NCBI RefSeq assembly: GCF_004216475.1
Contig: NZ_CP022303.1
Location: 1,116,001 to 1,180,000, forward strand
Direction of reading: 5' to 3'
DNA: 64,000 nucleotides
Source: Thalassococcus sp. S3
GTDB lineage: Bacteria > Pseudomonadota > Alphaproteobacteria > Rhodobacterales > Rhodobacteraceae
This document shows, in pieces, positions 18,222 to 28,183 of this stretch. The notes under the pieces are model-generated. The model had not been told where the DNA came from. It made no database searches and saw nothing but the letters and a program-made list of their open reading frames with translations. The stretch's first letter is position 1, and every line of letters starts with the position of its first letter. A program made the position numbers and the translations under genes.

Positions 18222-19238
18222 TTGGCCATTAGTGCCCTGACACCTGAAACCGGTACTGACGCTCCCGCCGAGGTGCTGCTTGAATTCCCTGACAATCGTC
18301 TTCTCATCGATCTTTGTGGCGAATATGACCGCAACCTTGCTGAAATAGAGCGTCAGCTTGGCGTGCAGATCCCGCGTCGGGGAAACCAGTTGGCCATCAT
18401 TGGGGAAGAGGCCGCGCGCACACGGGCCGCCGAGGTGCTGAATGCGCTTTATGTTCGGCTTGAGAGCGGACGAGAGGTGACCGCCGGCGACATCGACCGG
18501 GAATTGCGCATGGGTGGATCCGAAACCGGAACCGGTGCCCGTGCGGGTGACCAGCTTGAGATGTTCAAGGGCGGCAAGGTCGAGATAAAGACCCGCAAGA
18601 AACTGGTCGAGCCGCGCACGGACGCGCAAAGGGCCTATGTTCAGAACCTCTTTGAAAATGAGCTTGCCTTCGGCATCGGTCCGGCGGGGACGGGCAAGAC
18701 CTATCTGGCGGTCGCCGTTGGGGTCAGCATGTTCATCGGTGGGCATGTCGACCGCATCATTCTCAGCCGACCAGCGGTCGAGGCTGGAGAGCGGCTTGGC
18801 TTTTTGCCGGGGGACATGAAGGACAAGGTCGATCCCTACATGCAGCCGCTTTACGATGCGCTGAATGACTTTCTGCCGGGAAAACAACTCGCCAAGCTGA
18901 TCGAGGAAAAGCGCATCGAGATTGCGCCGCTGGCCTTTATGCGCGGTCGGACGTTGGCCAATGCCTTCGTGGTTCTGGACGAAGCGCAGAATGCGACGAC
19001 GATGCAGATGAAGATGTTCCTGACCCGCCTGGGTGAGGGGTCGCGCATGGTGATCACGGGTGACCGCAGCCAGATCGACCTGCCGCGAGGGGTGCCATCA
19101 GGGCTGGCCGATGCGGAACGCTTGCTCAAGAGCATTCCCAAGATCAGCTTCAACTATTTCACCTCAAAGGATGTGGTACGGCACCCGTTGGTTGCGGCGA
19201 TTATCGAAGCATATGAGGCAGATGATCCGTCGAAATAG
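18222..19238 (+). CDS. phoH: PhoH-family ATPase
   Basis: PhoH-like P-loop ATPase (YbeZ type), about 338 aa, associated with RNA metabolism together with YbeY. Walker A is GPAGTGKTYLAVA, Walker B lies in AFVVLDEAQN, and an N-terminal KH-like region precedes it. The start is probably TTG at 18222, because AAGGAG lies 8 nt upstream and no ATG is available; a GTG at 18177 in the same frame lacks a ribosome-binding site. First gene of phoH-ybeY-corC-lnt. Confidence 0.93.
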   Translation: MAISALTPETGTDAPAEVLLEFPDNRLLIDLCGEYDRNLAEIERQLGVQIPRRGNQLAIIGEEAARTRAAEVLNALYVRLESGREVTAGDIDRELRMGGSETGTGARAGDQLEMFKGGKVEIKTRKKLVEPRTDAQRAYVQNLFENELAFGIGPAGTGKTYLAVAVGVSMFIGGHVDRIILSRPAVEAGERLGFLPGDMKDKVDPYMQPLYDALNDFLPGKQLAKLIEEKRIEIAPLAFMRGRTLANAFVVLDEAQNATTMQMKMFLTRLGEGSRMVITGDRSQIDLPRGVPSGLADAERLLKSIPKISFNYFTSKDVVRHPLVAAIIEAYEADDPSK

Positions 19239-19320
19239 CGATCCCGCATCTTTGCAAGCGCGCGCCTTCTTTTCAGAGCGAACCGATGGTTCCGCCAATC
19301 TTTCCGGTTGATCAGACACG

Positions 19321-19833
19321 ATGAGTATTGAGGTCATCCTTGAAGACCAGCGCTGGGAAGAGGCCGATCTGGATGGCCTTGCCAACCGTGCAGGTTCGGC
19401 CACGCTTCGGCATCTTGGCCTTGATGCAGCGCGGTGCGAGATCAGCGTGCTGGGATGTGACGATACCCGTATCGCTGCGCTGAATGCGGAATTCCGCGCC
19501 AAACCCTCCGCAACGAACGTTCTGAGCTGGCCTGAAACGGACCTGTCAGCAGAGGTCGCAGGTGAGAAACCGACGACACCGCAAGCCGACCCGATCGGCG
19601 ATATCCCGCTGGGCGATATCGCAATTGCCTACGAGACGTGCCTGCGAGAGGCCGAGGCCGCTGGCAAACCGCTTGCCGATCATGCCACACATCTGATTGT
19701 TCACGGAGTTTTACACCTTTTGGGCTATGATCACATTCGTGACCCTGACGCCACTCTGATGGAGGGGCTTGAGGTTCAAATACTTGGCAAACTGGGCCTC
19801 GATAGCCCATATTACGGATCTACCGGGGCATGA
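19321..19833 (+). CDS. ybeY: Endoribonuclease YbeY
   Basis: Single-strand endoribonuclease for 16S rRNA 3'-end maturation and ribosome quality control. 170 aa with the diagnostic metal site [11 protein letters not shown] (three histidines) near the C-terminus. Lies 82 nt after phoH and 21 nt before the CorC-like gene, the conserved alphaproteobacterial order. Confidence 0.95.
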   Translation: MSIEVILEDQRWEEADLDGLANRAGSATLRHLGLDAARCEISVLGCDDTRIAALNAEFRAKPSATNVLSWPETDLSAEVAGEKPTTPQADPIGDIPLGDIAIAYETCLREAEAAGKPLADHATHLIVHGVLHLLGYDHIRDPDATLMEGLEVQILGKLGLDSPYYGSTGA

Positions 19834-19854
19834 GCCCCATTTTGGACAGGATCA

Positions 19855-20736
19855 ATGGGCGACACAGACGGAAGTTCTAGCGCAGCGCATAGCGCGCATT
19901 CCGACGAAAAGAACGACACGGCATCGGTTGGCTTCTTCTCCCGCATTTTTGGGGGAAGACGTGTCCCTGAACCAGAACAGGGCGAAGATCAGGAGGTGGC
20001 AGCATCGGCGGCCCCCCGTACCCATGGGATGATGAACCTGCGGGTCCTCCGTGTAGAGGACGTGGCGATCCCAAAGGCAGAAATCACAGCGGTGCCAGCA
20101 TCCATCACCAAAAATGAACTGGTCGGCGTTTTCCGGGAAAGTGGTTTTACGCGCTTGCCGGTCTACGAGAATACGCTTGATACGCCGATAGGTTTTGCGC
20201 ATCTGAAAGACTTCGCGCTGAGCCACGGCTTCAACGGCAAGGGAGCGGACTTTGATCTGGCGCGCATGGTGCGCCCGCTGCTGTTCGTTCCGCCTTCGAT
20301 GCCCATTGGCGTTCTACTGACCAAGATGCAGACCGAACGCCGGCATATGGCCCTCGTGATTGACGAATACGGTGGCGTCGACGGGCTTCTCACGATCGAG
20401 GACCTGGTTGAACAAGTGGTCGGCGAGATCGAGGATGAACACGACACCGACGAAGATCAGACATGGGTCAAGGAAAAGCCGGGATGCTATGTGGCGCAGG
20501 CCAAGACCCCGCTTGCGGAATTCGAGGCAGAGATCGGCCGCTCGCTCACTGCTCATGACGAAGTCGACGAGGAAGAGATCGATACGCTGGGCGGTCTTGT
20601 CTTCATGCTTTCGGGTCGGGTTCCCGCAAGGGGAGAGGTCGTGCCGCATCCCGACGGGCCCGAATTCGAGGTGATCGACGCCGATCCCCGCCGCATCAAG
20701 CGGATGCGGGTCCGGCTGCCGGATCTCGCCGTATGA
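19855..20736 (+). CDS. CBS/CorC_HlyC-domain protein
   Basis: 293-aa cytosolic protein with two CBS domains (about 60-180; includes RLPVYENTLDTPIGFAHLKD and MALVIDEYGGVDGLLTIEDLVE) and a C-terminal CorC_HlyC transporter-associated domain (about 200-290). It lacks the DUF21 membrane region of full hemolysin-C-like transporters, as does E. coli CorC/YbeX, the usual partner of YbeY and Lnt. The family is linked to Mg/Co export and ribosome function. ATGA overlap couples it to lnt. Confidence 0.9.
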   Translation: MGDTDGSSSAAHSAHSDEKNDTASVGFFSRIFGGRRVPEPEQGEDQEVAASAAPRTHGMMNLRVLRVEDVAIPKAEITAVPASITKNELVGVFRESGFTRLPVYENTLDTPIGFAHLKDFALSHGFNGKGADFDLARMVRPLLFVPPSMPIGVLLTKMQTERRHMALVIDEYGGVDGLLTIEDLVEQVVGEIEDEHDTDEDQTWVKEKPGCYVAQAKTPLAEFEAEIGRSLTAHDEVDEEEIDTLGGLVFMLSGRVPARGEVVPHPDGPEFEVIDADPRRIKRMRVRLPDLAV

Positions 20737-22265
20737 CCCAGGCGCCCGGTCTGGCATCCGAACCCCTGGGTGTGCTGGACCGGATCCTCAATCGCGTCTC
20801 TCCGCGCCGGATCAGCCTGGTCGCTGCGCTGGCAGGTGTCATCGGTGCTTTTGGGCTTGCGCCTTACGGGGCCTGGCCGCTGGCACTTTTGTCGTTCATT
20901 TTGCTTTTCGTGTTGCATCGCGCGGCGCCCTCCGCCCGGACTGCTGGGTGGACGGCCTGGGCTTTTGCAACGGGCTATTTCTCCCATGCGCTTTCCTGGA
21001 TTGTCGAACCCTTTCTGGTGGATGCGCCCCGCTATGGATGGATGGCGCCATTTGCGCTGGTTCTGCTGGCGGGCGGGCTTGCGCTCTTCTGGGCCGTTGC
21101 CGGTTATCTGGCGTGGCGGCTGAACAACCGACCGTCCTTTCGTGCCTGGACTTTGGTATTTTTCTTGTCCGTCGCAGAGTTTGGTCGCGCCTATGTTTTC
21201 TCCGGGTTTCCCTGGGCGGCACCGTCGCAGATCTGGATTGGGCAAGGCTTCGATCTCAGCCTGGCGTGGATCGGTCCGCATGGGCTGACCCTGCTGACGC
21301 TGATCCTGTGCGTTTTACCGGCTTTCGCAACAAGCCGGGCCCGGCTTTTGGCGCTGCTGTTGCCGGTCAGCCTGCTTCCCGCACTTGCGGCGCTGGCCTT
21401 GGCCCAGCTTCCGGCCGCGCCGACAACCGGTCAGACGGTGCGCCTGGTTCAGCCCAACGCGCCGCAGCACCAGAAATGGGACCCGGCGCATATGCAGACG
21501 TTTTTTGACCGGCAGATCAGCTATACGTCAGTCATGCCCCATCCCGATCTGATCGTCTGGCCGGAAACCTCTGTTCCGACCTTTCTGGGTTCTGCGGATT
21601 ATGCGCTGCAGGTGATTGCCGAAGCGGCAGGCGAAACACCTGTCGTCGTTGGCATCCAGCGCCGCGAGGACGCGCGGTTTTACAATTCCATGGTCGTTCT
21701 CGGGGCCGGGGGACGGATCGTGCAAACCTATGACAAGCACCATCTTGTTCCGTTCGGAGAGTATATGCCGCTTGGCAACCTGGCGGCGCGTTTCGGCATA
21801 TACGGTCTTGCGGCCAATGACGGACACGGCTTCAGCGCCGGTCCCGGACCGCGCACGCTTGATTTCGGCGGGGTCGGACGCGGTCTTGCCCTGATCTGCT
21901 ATGAGGCGGTTTTCCCCCAGGATATGCATGCCCCCGGAGACCGGCCCGATTTCCTTATGCAAATCACCAACGACGCCTGGTTCGGCGCTTTTTCCGGGCC
22001 TTACCAGCATCTCGCGCAGGCCCGCATGCGCTCGATCGAGCAGGGCCTGCCGATGATCCGGGTCGCCAATACGGGTGTTTCGGCCATGATCGATCCATTC
22101 GGTCGCGTTCTGGACAGCCTTCCGTTGAACGAAGCTGGCTATCTCGACGCAACGCTCCCGCAGGCAGGCCAGCCGACGCTCTATGCGCGCACGGGAGATT
22201 GGGCAGCGTTTGGCATCTTGCTCATCTTCGGGGTTGCGCTTGTGGGCCTTCGCCGCACGGTGTGA
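20733..22265 (+). CDS. lnt: Apolipoprotein N-acyltransferase
   Basis: Third enzyme of lipoprotein maturation; transfers an acyl chain to the N-terminal Cys in the inner membrane. 510 aa: six to seven N-terminal hydrophobic segments (to about residue 220), then a nitrilase-like periplasmic domain with the Glu-Lys-Cys triad in WPETSVPTF, YDKHHLVPFGEY and ICYEAVFP, and a final membrane helix. Overlaps the CorC-like gene by 4 nt. Confidence 0.96.
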   Translation: MTQAPGLASEPLGVLDRILNRVSPRRISLVAALAGVIGAFGLAPYGAWPLALLSFILLFVLHRAAPSARTAGWTAWAFATGYFSHALSWIVEPFLVDAPRYGWMAPFALVLLAGGLALFWAVAGYLAWRLNNRPSFRAWTLVFFLSVAEFGRAYVFSGFPWAAPSQIWIGQGFDLSLAWIGPHGLTLLTLILCVLPAFATSRARLLALLLPVSLLPALAALALAQLPAAPTTGQTVRLVQPNAPQHQKWDPAHMQTFFDRQISYTSVMPHPDLIVWPETSVPTFLGSADYALQVIAEAAGETPVVVGIQRREDARFYNSMVVLGAGGRIVQTYDKHHLVPFGEYMPLGNLAARFGIYGLAANDGHGFSAGPGPRTLDFGGVGRGLALICYEAVFPQDMHAPGDRPDFLMQITNDAWFGAFSGPYQHLAQARMRSIEQGLPMIRVANTGVSAMIDPFGRVLDSLPLNEAGYLDATLPQAGQPTLYARTGDWAAFGILLIFGVALVGLRRTV

Positions 22266-22318
22266 TTTCAAAATAGCAATTGACCCTGCCTTACCAGCGG
22301 CGTAACCGGTTTTGAAAC

Positions 22319-22371
22319 CCTGCCACAACGGCTTCCTGGCGTGGCAGATGTCATTCTAATGGAGCGCTCTC
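22319..22371 (+). promoter_or_regulatory. SAM/SAH-type riboswitch controlling metK
   Basis: Directly before metK, a 7-bp stem CTGCCAC (22320-22326) / GTGGCAG (22341-22347) encloses the loop AACGGCTTCCTGGC, which matches from memory the conserved core of the SAM/SAH riboswitch class found upstream of metK in Rhodobacterales. The loop's GCTTCC (22331-22336) is complementary, with one bulged U, to GGAGC at 22361-22365, which is also the ribosome-binding site 6 nt before the metK ATG. Ligand binding would form the pseudoknot and hide the RBS, giving translational feedback. The 13-nt linker between stem and RBS is longer than in the minimal structural examples I recall. Confidence 0.88.
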
Positions 22372-23553
22372 ATGTCTCGTCAGAACTACGTCTTCACCTC
22401 CGAATCGGTGTCCGAAGGGCATCCCGATAAAGTCTGCGACCGCATCTCTGACGCGGTGCTGGATGCCTTTCTGGCCGAAGAGCCCGAGGCCCGTGTCGCC
22501 GCCGAGACATTTGCCACCACGAACCGTGTCGTCATCGGGGGAGAGGTGGGCCTCAGCGATCAGGACAGGCTGCATGACTACATGGGGCGCATTGACGAGA
22601 TCGCGCGCGCCTGCATTAAGGACATCGGCTACGAGCAGGACAAGTTTCACCATCAGACATGTGAAATCACGAACCTTCTGCACGAACAATCCGCGCATAT
22701 CGCGCAAGGTGTGAACGCGTCGGGCAACAAGGACGAAGGGGCAGGCGATCAGGGCATCATGTTCGGCTTTGCCACCAACGAAACGCCCGCGCTCATGCCG
22801 GCACCGATCCAATACGCACATGCGATCCTGCGGCGCCTGGCCGAGGTGCGGAAGGATGGAAGCGAACCGGCGCTGGGGCCTGATGCAAAGAGCCAGCTTT
22901 CGATCGTTTACAAGGATGGAAAGCCGGTTGGCGTCAGTTCAATCGTTTTGTCGACCCAACATATCGACCCCGATCTGACGTCCGAGCACATCCGCGAGAT
23001 TGTCTCTCCCTATATCCATGATGTGCTGCCGGACGGTTGGGTGAATGGTAAGACCGAATGGCACGTGAACCCCACGGGCAAATTCGTGATCGGTGGGCCG
23101 GATGGAGATGCGGGTCTGACGGGCCGCAAGATTATCGTCGATACCTATGGCGGCGCCGCGCCGCATGGCGGCGGGGCCTTTTCGGGCAAGGATCCCACCA
23201 AGGTCGACCGTTCGGCGGCCTATGCCGCGCGCTATCTGGCCAAGAACGTGGTCGCGGCTGGCCTTGCCGACAAGTGCACGATCCAGCTCAGCTATGCCAT
23301 CGGGGTGTCCAAACCTCTTTCGATCTATGCCGAAACGCACGGGACGGGGTCGGTGAAGCCGGATCAGATCGAAAAAGCCGTCGACCAGGTCATGGATCTT
23401 ACGCCGCGCGGCATCCGTGAGCATCTGCAATTGAACAAGCCCATCTATCAACGAACCGCAGCTTATGGGCATTTCGGTCGCGAGCCTGATCCCGATGGCG
23501 GATTTTCCTGGGAAAAAACGGATCTGGCCGACGCGCTGAAAGAGGCCGTATAG
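22372..23553 (+). CDS. metK: S-adenosylmethionine synthetase
   Basis: Makes S-adenosylmethionine from methionine and ATP. 393 aa, normal length. Conserved landmarks: [15 protein letters not shown] at the N-terminus, [12 protein letters not shown] in the centre, and [19 protein letters not shown], the phosphate-binding region. Its RBS lies inside the SAM/SAH-type riboswitch, so expression should fall when SAM (or SAH) is plentiful. Followed by a ClpP-like gene, a cupin gene and trmB, a SAM-dependent enzyme. Confidence 0.97.
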   Translation: MSRQNYVFTSESVSEGHPDKVCDRISDAVLDAFLAEEPEARVAAETFATTNRVVIGGEVGLSDQDRLHDYMGRIDEIARACIKDIGYEQDKFHHQTCEITNLLHEQSAHIAQGVNASGNKDEGAGDQGIMFGFATNETPALMPAPIQYAHAILRRLAEVRKDGSEPALGPDAKSQLSIVYKDGKPVGVSSIVLSTQHIDPDLTSEHIREIVSPYIHDVLPDGWVNGKTEWHVNPTGKFVIGGPDGDAGLTGRKIIVDTYGGAAPHGGGAFSGKDPTKVDRSAAYAARYLAKNVVAAGLADKCTIQLSYAIGVSKPLSIYAETHGTGSVKPDQIEKAVDQVMDLTPRGIREHLQLNKPIYQRTAAYGHFGREPDPDGGFSWEKTDLADALKEAV

Positions 23554-23601
23554 TCCTGCGGGACGGGCGCTTCGACGCTTGTCCGGACTAGGAGTATCGG
23601 A

Positions 23602-24231
23602 ATGCTGCGCGTAATAATCGCCGTCTCGTTTTTGGCCGGCGCCGCTTTCGCCGAGGAGGAGAGCGGCAAGTTTCGCGTTGTTGGCGACAGGCTGATCTAC
23701 GACACTGAAAATCCCGGTGAAGAGCAGGAGCGCGGCATCGAACTTGACGATCCGGACATTCTGCTTGACCTGCTTCGGGCCAATCCCGGCATCCGTACCC
23801 TGGAGCTCAATTCGGGCGGAGGCCGCTATTACTCCGCCTTCGACATGACCAATACGGTCATCGACTTCGAACTCGATACGCATGTGCATGGCATTTGCGA
23901 AAGCTCGTGCACGCTTGTCTTTCTGGCAGGCAAGAAGCGGACGATGTCGCGCGGTTCGAAAATCGGATTTCACCAGACATTCTGGACCGCCGACAGCATC
24001 GAGGGCTTTTACGAAGACAAACGTGCCGACAGGGGATGGGAAACGCCGTTCGATTTCACCTCGTGGGTTTACAAGGACACTCAGGACGAAATCTATAACG
24101 AGTTGACCTACATGATCCGTCAGGGCGTTGATCCAGCCTTTGCCATCGAGACGATAAAAGAGCCCACCAGCACGATGTGGTACCCCTATCGCCCCGTTTT
24201 GAGGGCGGCTGGCGTGCTGACGGCGGAGTAG
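23602..24231 (+). CDS. Exported ClpP/crotonase-fold protein
   Basis: 209-aa exported protein with a short signal peptide (cleavage near AAFAEEES, residue 17). The rest resembles the COG3904-type periplasmic ClpP-like proteins: the GGGRYYSAFDM stretch, a serine in GICESSCTLVFLAG positioned like the ClpP nucleophile, and GFHQ holding a histidine. No acyl-CoA site is evident. A periplasmic serine hydrolase or protease role is possible but unproven. Confidence 0.72.
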   Translation: MLRVIIAVSFLAGAAFAEEESGKFRVVGDRLIYDTENPGEEQERGIELDDPDILLDLLRANPGIRTLELNSGGGRYYSAFDMTNTVIDFELDTHVHGICESSCTLVFLAGKKRTMSRGSKIGFHQTFWTADSIEGFYEDKRADRGWETPFDFTSWVYKDTQDEIYNELTYMIRQGVDPAFAIETIKEPTSTMWYPYRPVLRAAGVLTAE

Positions 24232-24239
24232 GATCCGCT

Positions 24240-24695
24240 ATGCCGAAAGTCGATCTGACGCAGTTGCCGACATTTCAGGGCGCTGATGCCGCTGCGGCCT
24301 ATGGCGGGGACCTCGGGGCCTATCTGGGTCGAGCGATCAGTGGCGCCATGGGGCTTGCGCATCTTGGCGCGAATGTCGAAACGCTCATGCCAGGTGCATC
24401 CTCTTCGCACCGGCATTGGCATGACCGCACAGATGAGATCGTCGTCGTTCTGTCCGGTACATTGGTGCTGGTCGAGGAAGACGGGGCGGTCGAAATGGGT
24501 GTGGGTGAAATCGCTGTCTTTCCGGCTGGCGTGGAAAATGGTCATTGTCTGCAAAACCGGTCTTCGGATGCGGCCTCCTTTCTCGTTGTGGGATCACGCG
24601 ATGACGCGGATCGCTGCCACTACAGCGACCTTGATCTTGTCTTGCATCCCGACGGAAGCCTGACACGCAAGGATGGAAGCGCACCGAGCACTTAA
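24240..24695 (+). CDS. Cupin-domain protein
   Basis: 151-aa single-domain cupin. Motif 1 is SSHRHWHDRTDEIVVVLSG (His/His/Glu metal ligands) and motif 2 lies in FPAGVENGHCLQN. The start at ATG 24240 gives MPKVDLTQLP; upstream frame is inside the ClpP-like gene. Metal and substrate are unknown. It stands between a ClpP-like gene and trmB on the same strand. Confidence 0.82.
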   Translation: MPKVDLTQLPTFQGADAAAAYGGDLGAYLGRAISGAMGLAHLGANVETLMPGASSSHRHWHDRTDEIVVVLSGTLVLVEEDGAVEMGVGEIAVFPAGVENGHCLQNRSSDAASFLVVGSRDDADRCHYSDLDLVLHPDGSLTRKDGSAPST

Positions 24696-24748
24696 GGTCG
24701 CGCGGACCTGCATTGCCCTGCCTGCCACCAGAAGCTAAACCGCCTGCC

Positions 24749-25462
24749 ATGACCGATCCAGTTCGCCCGCCACGCAATTTCTACGGCCGTTTCAAGGGAA
24801 AGGCCCTGAAGCAGAGCCAAAAGACCTATCTCGCCGAGGACCTAGAGGCCTTGTCTCCCGGGCCTGTGGACTGGACCGCAAACCCATCGCGTACGCCTCT
24901 CGACCTCAAGGCCAGTTTCGGCGACCGACCGGTTTGGCTGGAGATTGGCTTTGGCGGTGGCGAACACCTTGTGTATCAGGCAAAATCGAACCCGGATGTC
25001 GGGATCATCGGCGCCGAGCCGTATATAAACGGCGTGGCGATGCTCTTGGGTAAGATCCGCCGCGCGGGCGTCACGAACCTGGCCGTCTATCCCGGAGATG
25101 CCCGCGACCTGATGGACGTTCTGCCTGCTGGCTCGATCTCGCGCGCGTTCCTGCTCTACCCTGATCCCTGGCCAAAGACGCGCCATCACCGGCGTCGTTT
25201 CGTGACCCCGGAACACCTCGACCCTCTCGCACGGGTCATGCAAACCGACGCGCATTTCCGTGTCGCCACCGATATTCCCGACTATGTCCGCCAAACGCTC
25301 GAGGAAGTTCCAAGGGCAGGCTTTGAGTGGCTGGCGCAGCGGCCTGCCGATTGGCGCGAACCCTGGGACGATTGGCTGTCGACACGCTATGAGCAAAAAG
25401 CTTTGCGGGAAGGGCGTCGACCGCACTATCTGACATTTCGCCGTAAGGATTGCCCGACCTGA
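24749..25462 (+). CDS. trmB: tRNA (guanine-N7-)-methyltransferase
   Basis: SAM-dependent enzyme making m7G46 in tRNA. 237 aa from ATG 24749. Features: WLEIGFGGGEHL (SAM-binding glycine loop), IGAEPYINGVA, and the diagnostic LLYPDPWPKTRHHRRRF. The N-terminal NFYGRFKGKALK is typical of alphaproteobacterial TrmB. Its SAM donor is made by MetK from the same cluster. Confidence 0.95.
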   Translation: MTDPVRPPRNFYGRFKGKALKQSQKTYLAEDLEALSPGPVDWTANPSRTPLDLKASFGDRPVWLEIGFGGGEHLVYQAKSNPDVGIIGAEPYINGVAMLLGKIRRAGVTNLAVYPGDARDLMDVLPAGSISRAFLLYPDPWPKTRHHRRRFVTPEHLDPLARVMQTDAHFRVATDIPDYVRQTLEEVPRAGFEWLAQRPADWREPWDDWLSTRYEQKALREGRRPHYLTFRRKDCPT

Positions 25463-25526
25463 TCACGCGATCGTTCTATGGTAGGATCGACCTATTTCCC
25501 CCGATCCTTTCTGAGCCGAGACTGCC

Positions 25527-26651
25527 ATGCCCGATCTTCAGACCGACAATCCCGAAACGCGTATCGTAAACTGCCACGTTCACACGTTTACCACGGCCCA
25601 TACGCCGCTCTATTTTCCGACAAAACTTGCGGCGATCTTTCGTTTCGCTCCGTTTCTGATCCGTGCTCTGCGTTGGATTTCTGCCCGCACGCCTTATGAC
25701 GAGACAACGGATTTCCTGAAAAGGCTCGAGGATTTCCATCGCACCGGATCACGCAAAACCCAGCAAGACGTTTTTCGCGAGATCCTGCATTACTATCCGC
25801 AATCCACGCGCTTCGTTGTCCTTCCGATGGATATGGAGCTGATCGGTCACGGTCCGGTGGAACAGGACATCTTTGCCCAGCATGATGAGCTGGCAAAGCT
25901 GGCGCGTCATGAAAAGTATGGTCCTCAGGTCATTCCGTTCGCCACCATTTATCCAGATCGGGCAGGGGCTGCGGATGAGGTGCGCCGCTGTGTCGAGGAG
26001 CTGGGGTTTCGCGGGCTCAAGATCTATCCCAAGCTTGGCTTTGCGCCGGATCACAAGGTGCTCATGGACGAGGTCTATCCCTATTGCGTGGACCACAACC
26101 TTCCGGTGATGACCCATTGCTCGCGCGGTGGCGTGTCGCACAAGGGATGGTCGCAACATCGCAGTGACCAGGTTACCGATCCGAATGCCTATATCGACGT
26201 GCTGCGAACCTTCCCGCATTTGCGCCTGTGTCTTGCGCATTTCGGTGGAGATTCCGATTGGCTGTCTCATCTCAGGGATGGTTTTGATCCCGATGATCCA
26301 AGGGCCCGCGACAAGAACTGGGTGTCGCTGATCGCCAAGATGATCGAAAGTGGCGACTATCCGAACCTCTATACGGATATCAGCTATACGATCTTCAAAT
26401 TCGACAAGCACATCCCGCTGCTGCGTATGTTCATGCGTCAGCCGAAGTTGAAGGAGAAAATCCTCTTCGGTTCCGATTTCTACATGACCCGACAGGAAGC
26501 CTTGTCGGAAAAGGCCGTGTCGATCCGGCTGCGGGACCAATTGGGCGAAACCGACTTTCATCAGATCGCCCATGTCAATCCGCAGCGATGGCTGGGGGAG
26601 GGCGGAGGCGCCGGGGAATTGCCGCTGGACCAGGTCACGGCATCGGGGTAA
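25527..26651 (+). CDS. Amidohydrolase-family (TIM-barrel) hydrolase
   Basis: 374-aa amidohydrolase 2-type metal hydrolase. The metal-binding HxH is NCHVHTF near the N-terminus; further ligands are likely the His of MTHCSRGG, the His of [10 protein letters not shown] and the Asp in FGSDFYM. The family includes decarboxylases and lactonases such as those for aromatic acids. A lipid-like helix [12 protein letters not shown] (about 40-52) is unusual. Substrate unknown; the C-terminus ends near the aroA start. Confidence 0.8.
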   Translation: MPDLQTDNPETRIVNCHVHTFTTAHTPLYFPTKLAAIFRFAPFLIRALRWISARTPYDETTDFLKRLEDFHRTGSRKTQQDVFREILHYYPQSTRFVVLPMDMELIGHGPVEQDIFAQHDELAKLARHEKYGPQVIPFATIYPDRAGAADEVRRCVEELGFRGLKIYPKLGFAPDHKVLMDEVYPYCVDHNLPVMTHCSRGGVSHKGWSQHRSDQVTDPNAYIDVLRTFPHLRLCLAHFGGDSDWLSHLRDGFDPDDPRARDKNWVSLIAKMIESGDYPNLYTDISYTIFKFDKHIPLLRMFMRQPKLKEKILFGSDFYMTRQEALSEKAVSIRLRDQLGETDFHQIAHVNPQRWLGEGGGAGELPLDQVTASG

Positions 26652-26685
26652 TCCAGCCGGACCCTTGAAGAACAGGATCCAGCCC

Positions 26686-28032
26686 ATGTCCGGCCACGCC
26701 ACCCCGATCCCGATGACCTCTTCCCGTGCCGATGCACTCAGCGGTGTGGCGGAGGTGCCGGGGGACAAATCCATCTCGCATCGCTCTTTGATCCTGGGCG
26801 CGATGGCGGTGGGAGAGACGCGGATCACCGGCCTGCTGGAGGGCGAGGATGTTCTGGACACCGCCAAGGCGATGCGCGCGTTCGGCGCGGATGTGATCGA
26901 TCATGGCGGTGGAGAGTGGAGCGTGCACGGCGTGGGTGTCGGCGGCTTTGCGGAACCGGACCAGGTGATAGATTGCGGCAATTCGGGGACCGGTGTGCGG
27001 TTGATCATGGGGGCAATGGCAACCTCGCCCATCACGGCCACGTTTACCGGCGATGCCAGTCTCAACAAACGTCCCATGGCCCGCGTGACCGATCCGCTCG
27101 CTCTGTTCGGAGCCAGGGCTGTTGGTCGCGCCGAGGGCCGGTTGCCGATGACCATCGTGGGGGCCGCTGAGCCGATACCTGTGCGCTATGAGGTGCCGGT
27201 GCCCTCCGCCCAGGTGAAATCGGCGGTTCTTTTGGCGGGGCTGAACGCGCCGGGCCAAACGGTCGTGATCGAACAGGAAGCGACCCGGGATCACACGGAA
27301 CGGATGCTGCAGGGCTTTGGCGCCGACATCGTTGTCGAAGAGACAGGCGAAGGGCGGGTCATCACGCTGACCGGCCAGCCGGAGCTGCGCCCGCAGGCCA
27401 TCGCCGTTCCGCGCGATCCATCCAGCGCGGCCTTTCCGGTCTGCGCCGCACTCATCGTGCCGGGATCTGACATCCTGGTGCCCGGTATCGGGTTGAACCC
27501 CACCCGCGCGGGTCTCTTTGCAACGTTGCGTGAGATGGGCGCGGATTTGACCTACGAGAACGAGCGGACCGAAGGGGGAGAACCCGTAGCGGATCTGCGG
27601 GCCCGATACTCCCCGGAGATGCAGGGGATCGAAGTGCCGCCGAGCCGGGCTGCCAGCATGATAGACGAATACCCGATCCTGTCCGTGGTCGCGGCCTTCG
27701 CAAATGGGCAGACCATGATGCGGGGTGTCCGGGAATTGCGGGTTAAGGAAAGTGACCGGATTGCCGCAATGGCCGATGGCTTGCGCGCCAACGGTGTCTC
27801 TGTCGAGGATGGGCCGGATTGGTGGGCGGTCACCGGTTCGGGCGCATCGGGTGTACCGGGCGGGGCCATCTGTGCCAGTCACCTCGATCATCGCATTGCG
27901 ATGTCGTTCATGGTGCTGGGCATGGCCACGGAAAGCCCCGTTTCCGTCGATGATGGCGCCCCCATCGCAACGTCTTTCCCGATTTTCGAACCTCTCATGG
28001 CTGCGCTTGGTGCCAGGATCATCCGAACCTGA
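26686..28032 (+). CDS. aroA: 3-phosphoshikimate 1-carboxyvinyltransferase (EPSP synthase)
   Basis: Sixth step of the shikimate pathway. 448 aa from ATG 26686. Substrate-binding motifs are visible: [16 protein letters not shown] at the N-terminus, [30 protein letters not shown] and LDHRIAMSF. The frame reaches back to 26572 within the preceding gene, so the internal ATG is preferred. Followed by tandem hairpins and then cmk, the widespread aroA-cmk-rpsA order. Confidence 0.96.
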   Translation: MSGHATPIPMTSSRADALSGVAEVPGDKSISHRSLILGAMAVGETRITGLLEGEDVLDTAKAMRAFGADVIDHGGGEWSVHGVGVGGFAEPDQVIDCGNSGTGVRLIMGAMATSPITATFTGDASLNKRPMARVTDPLALFGARAVGRAEGRLPMTIVGAAEPIPVRYEVPVPSAQVKSAVLLAGLNAPGQTVVIEQEATRDHTERMLQGFGADIVVEETGEGRVITLTGQPELRPQAIAVPRDPSSAAFPVCAALIVPGSDILVPGIGLNPTRAGLFATLREMGADLTYENERTEGGEPVADLRARYSPEMQGIEVPPSRAASMIDEYPILSVVAAFANGQTMMRGVRELRVKESDRIAAMADGLRANGVSVEDGPDWWAVTGSGASGVPGGAICASHLDHRIAMSFMVLGMATESPVSVDDGAPIATSFPIFEPLMAALGARIIRT

Positions 28033-28061
28033 CGAAGTCACACGCTGAGATGCCGGGCGGC

Positions 28062-28109
28062 GCCGTTTTCCGTCCCGGAAAACGGCCCGGAAAATGTGAC
28101 ATTTTCCGG
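28062..28109 (+). repeat. Tandem interchangeable hairpins between aroA and cmk
   Basis: Two perfect stem-loops in a row. Stem 1 is 11 bp: GCCGTTTTCCG (28062-28072) pairs with CGGAAAACGGC (28076-28086), loop TCC. Stem 2 is 10 bp: CCGGAAAATG (28087-28096) pairs with CATTTTCCGG (28100-28109), loop TGA. Because arms 2 and 3 both contain CGGAAAA and arms 1 and 4 both contain TTTTCCG, alternative pairings 1-with-3 and 2-with-4 are possible. No T-run follows, so it is not an ordinary terminator; an RNA stabiliser, a processing site or a REP-like repeat are options. Confidence 0.7.
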
Positions 28110-28183
28110 CGCCGGGTGGCTGGTCGACGGGCTTTACATTCGCGGATCCACGCTCTAGGCCTCGGATCCAGCAAGGGAGCAGC

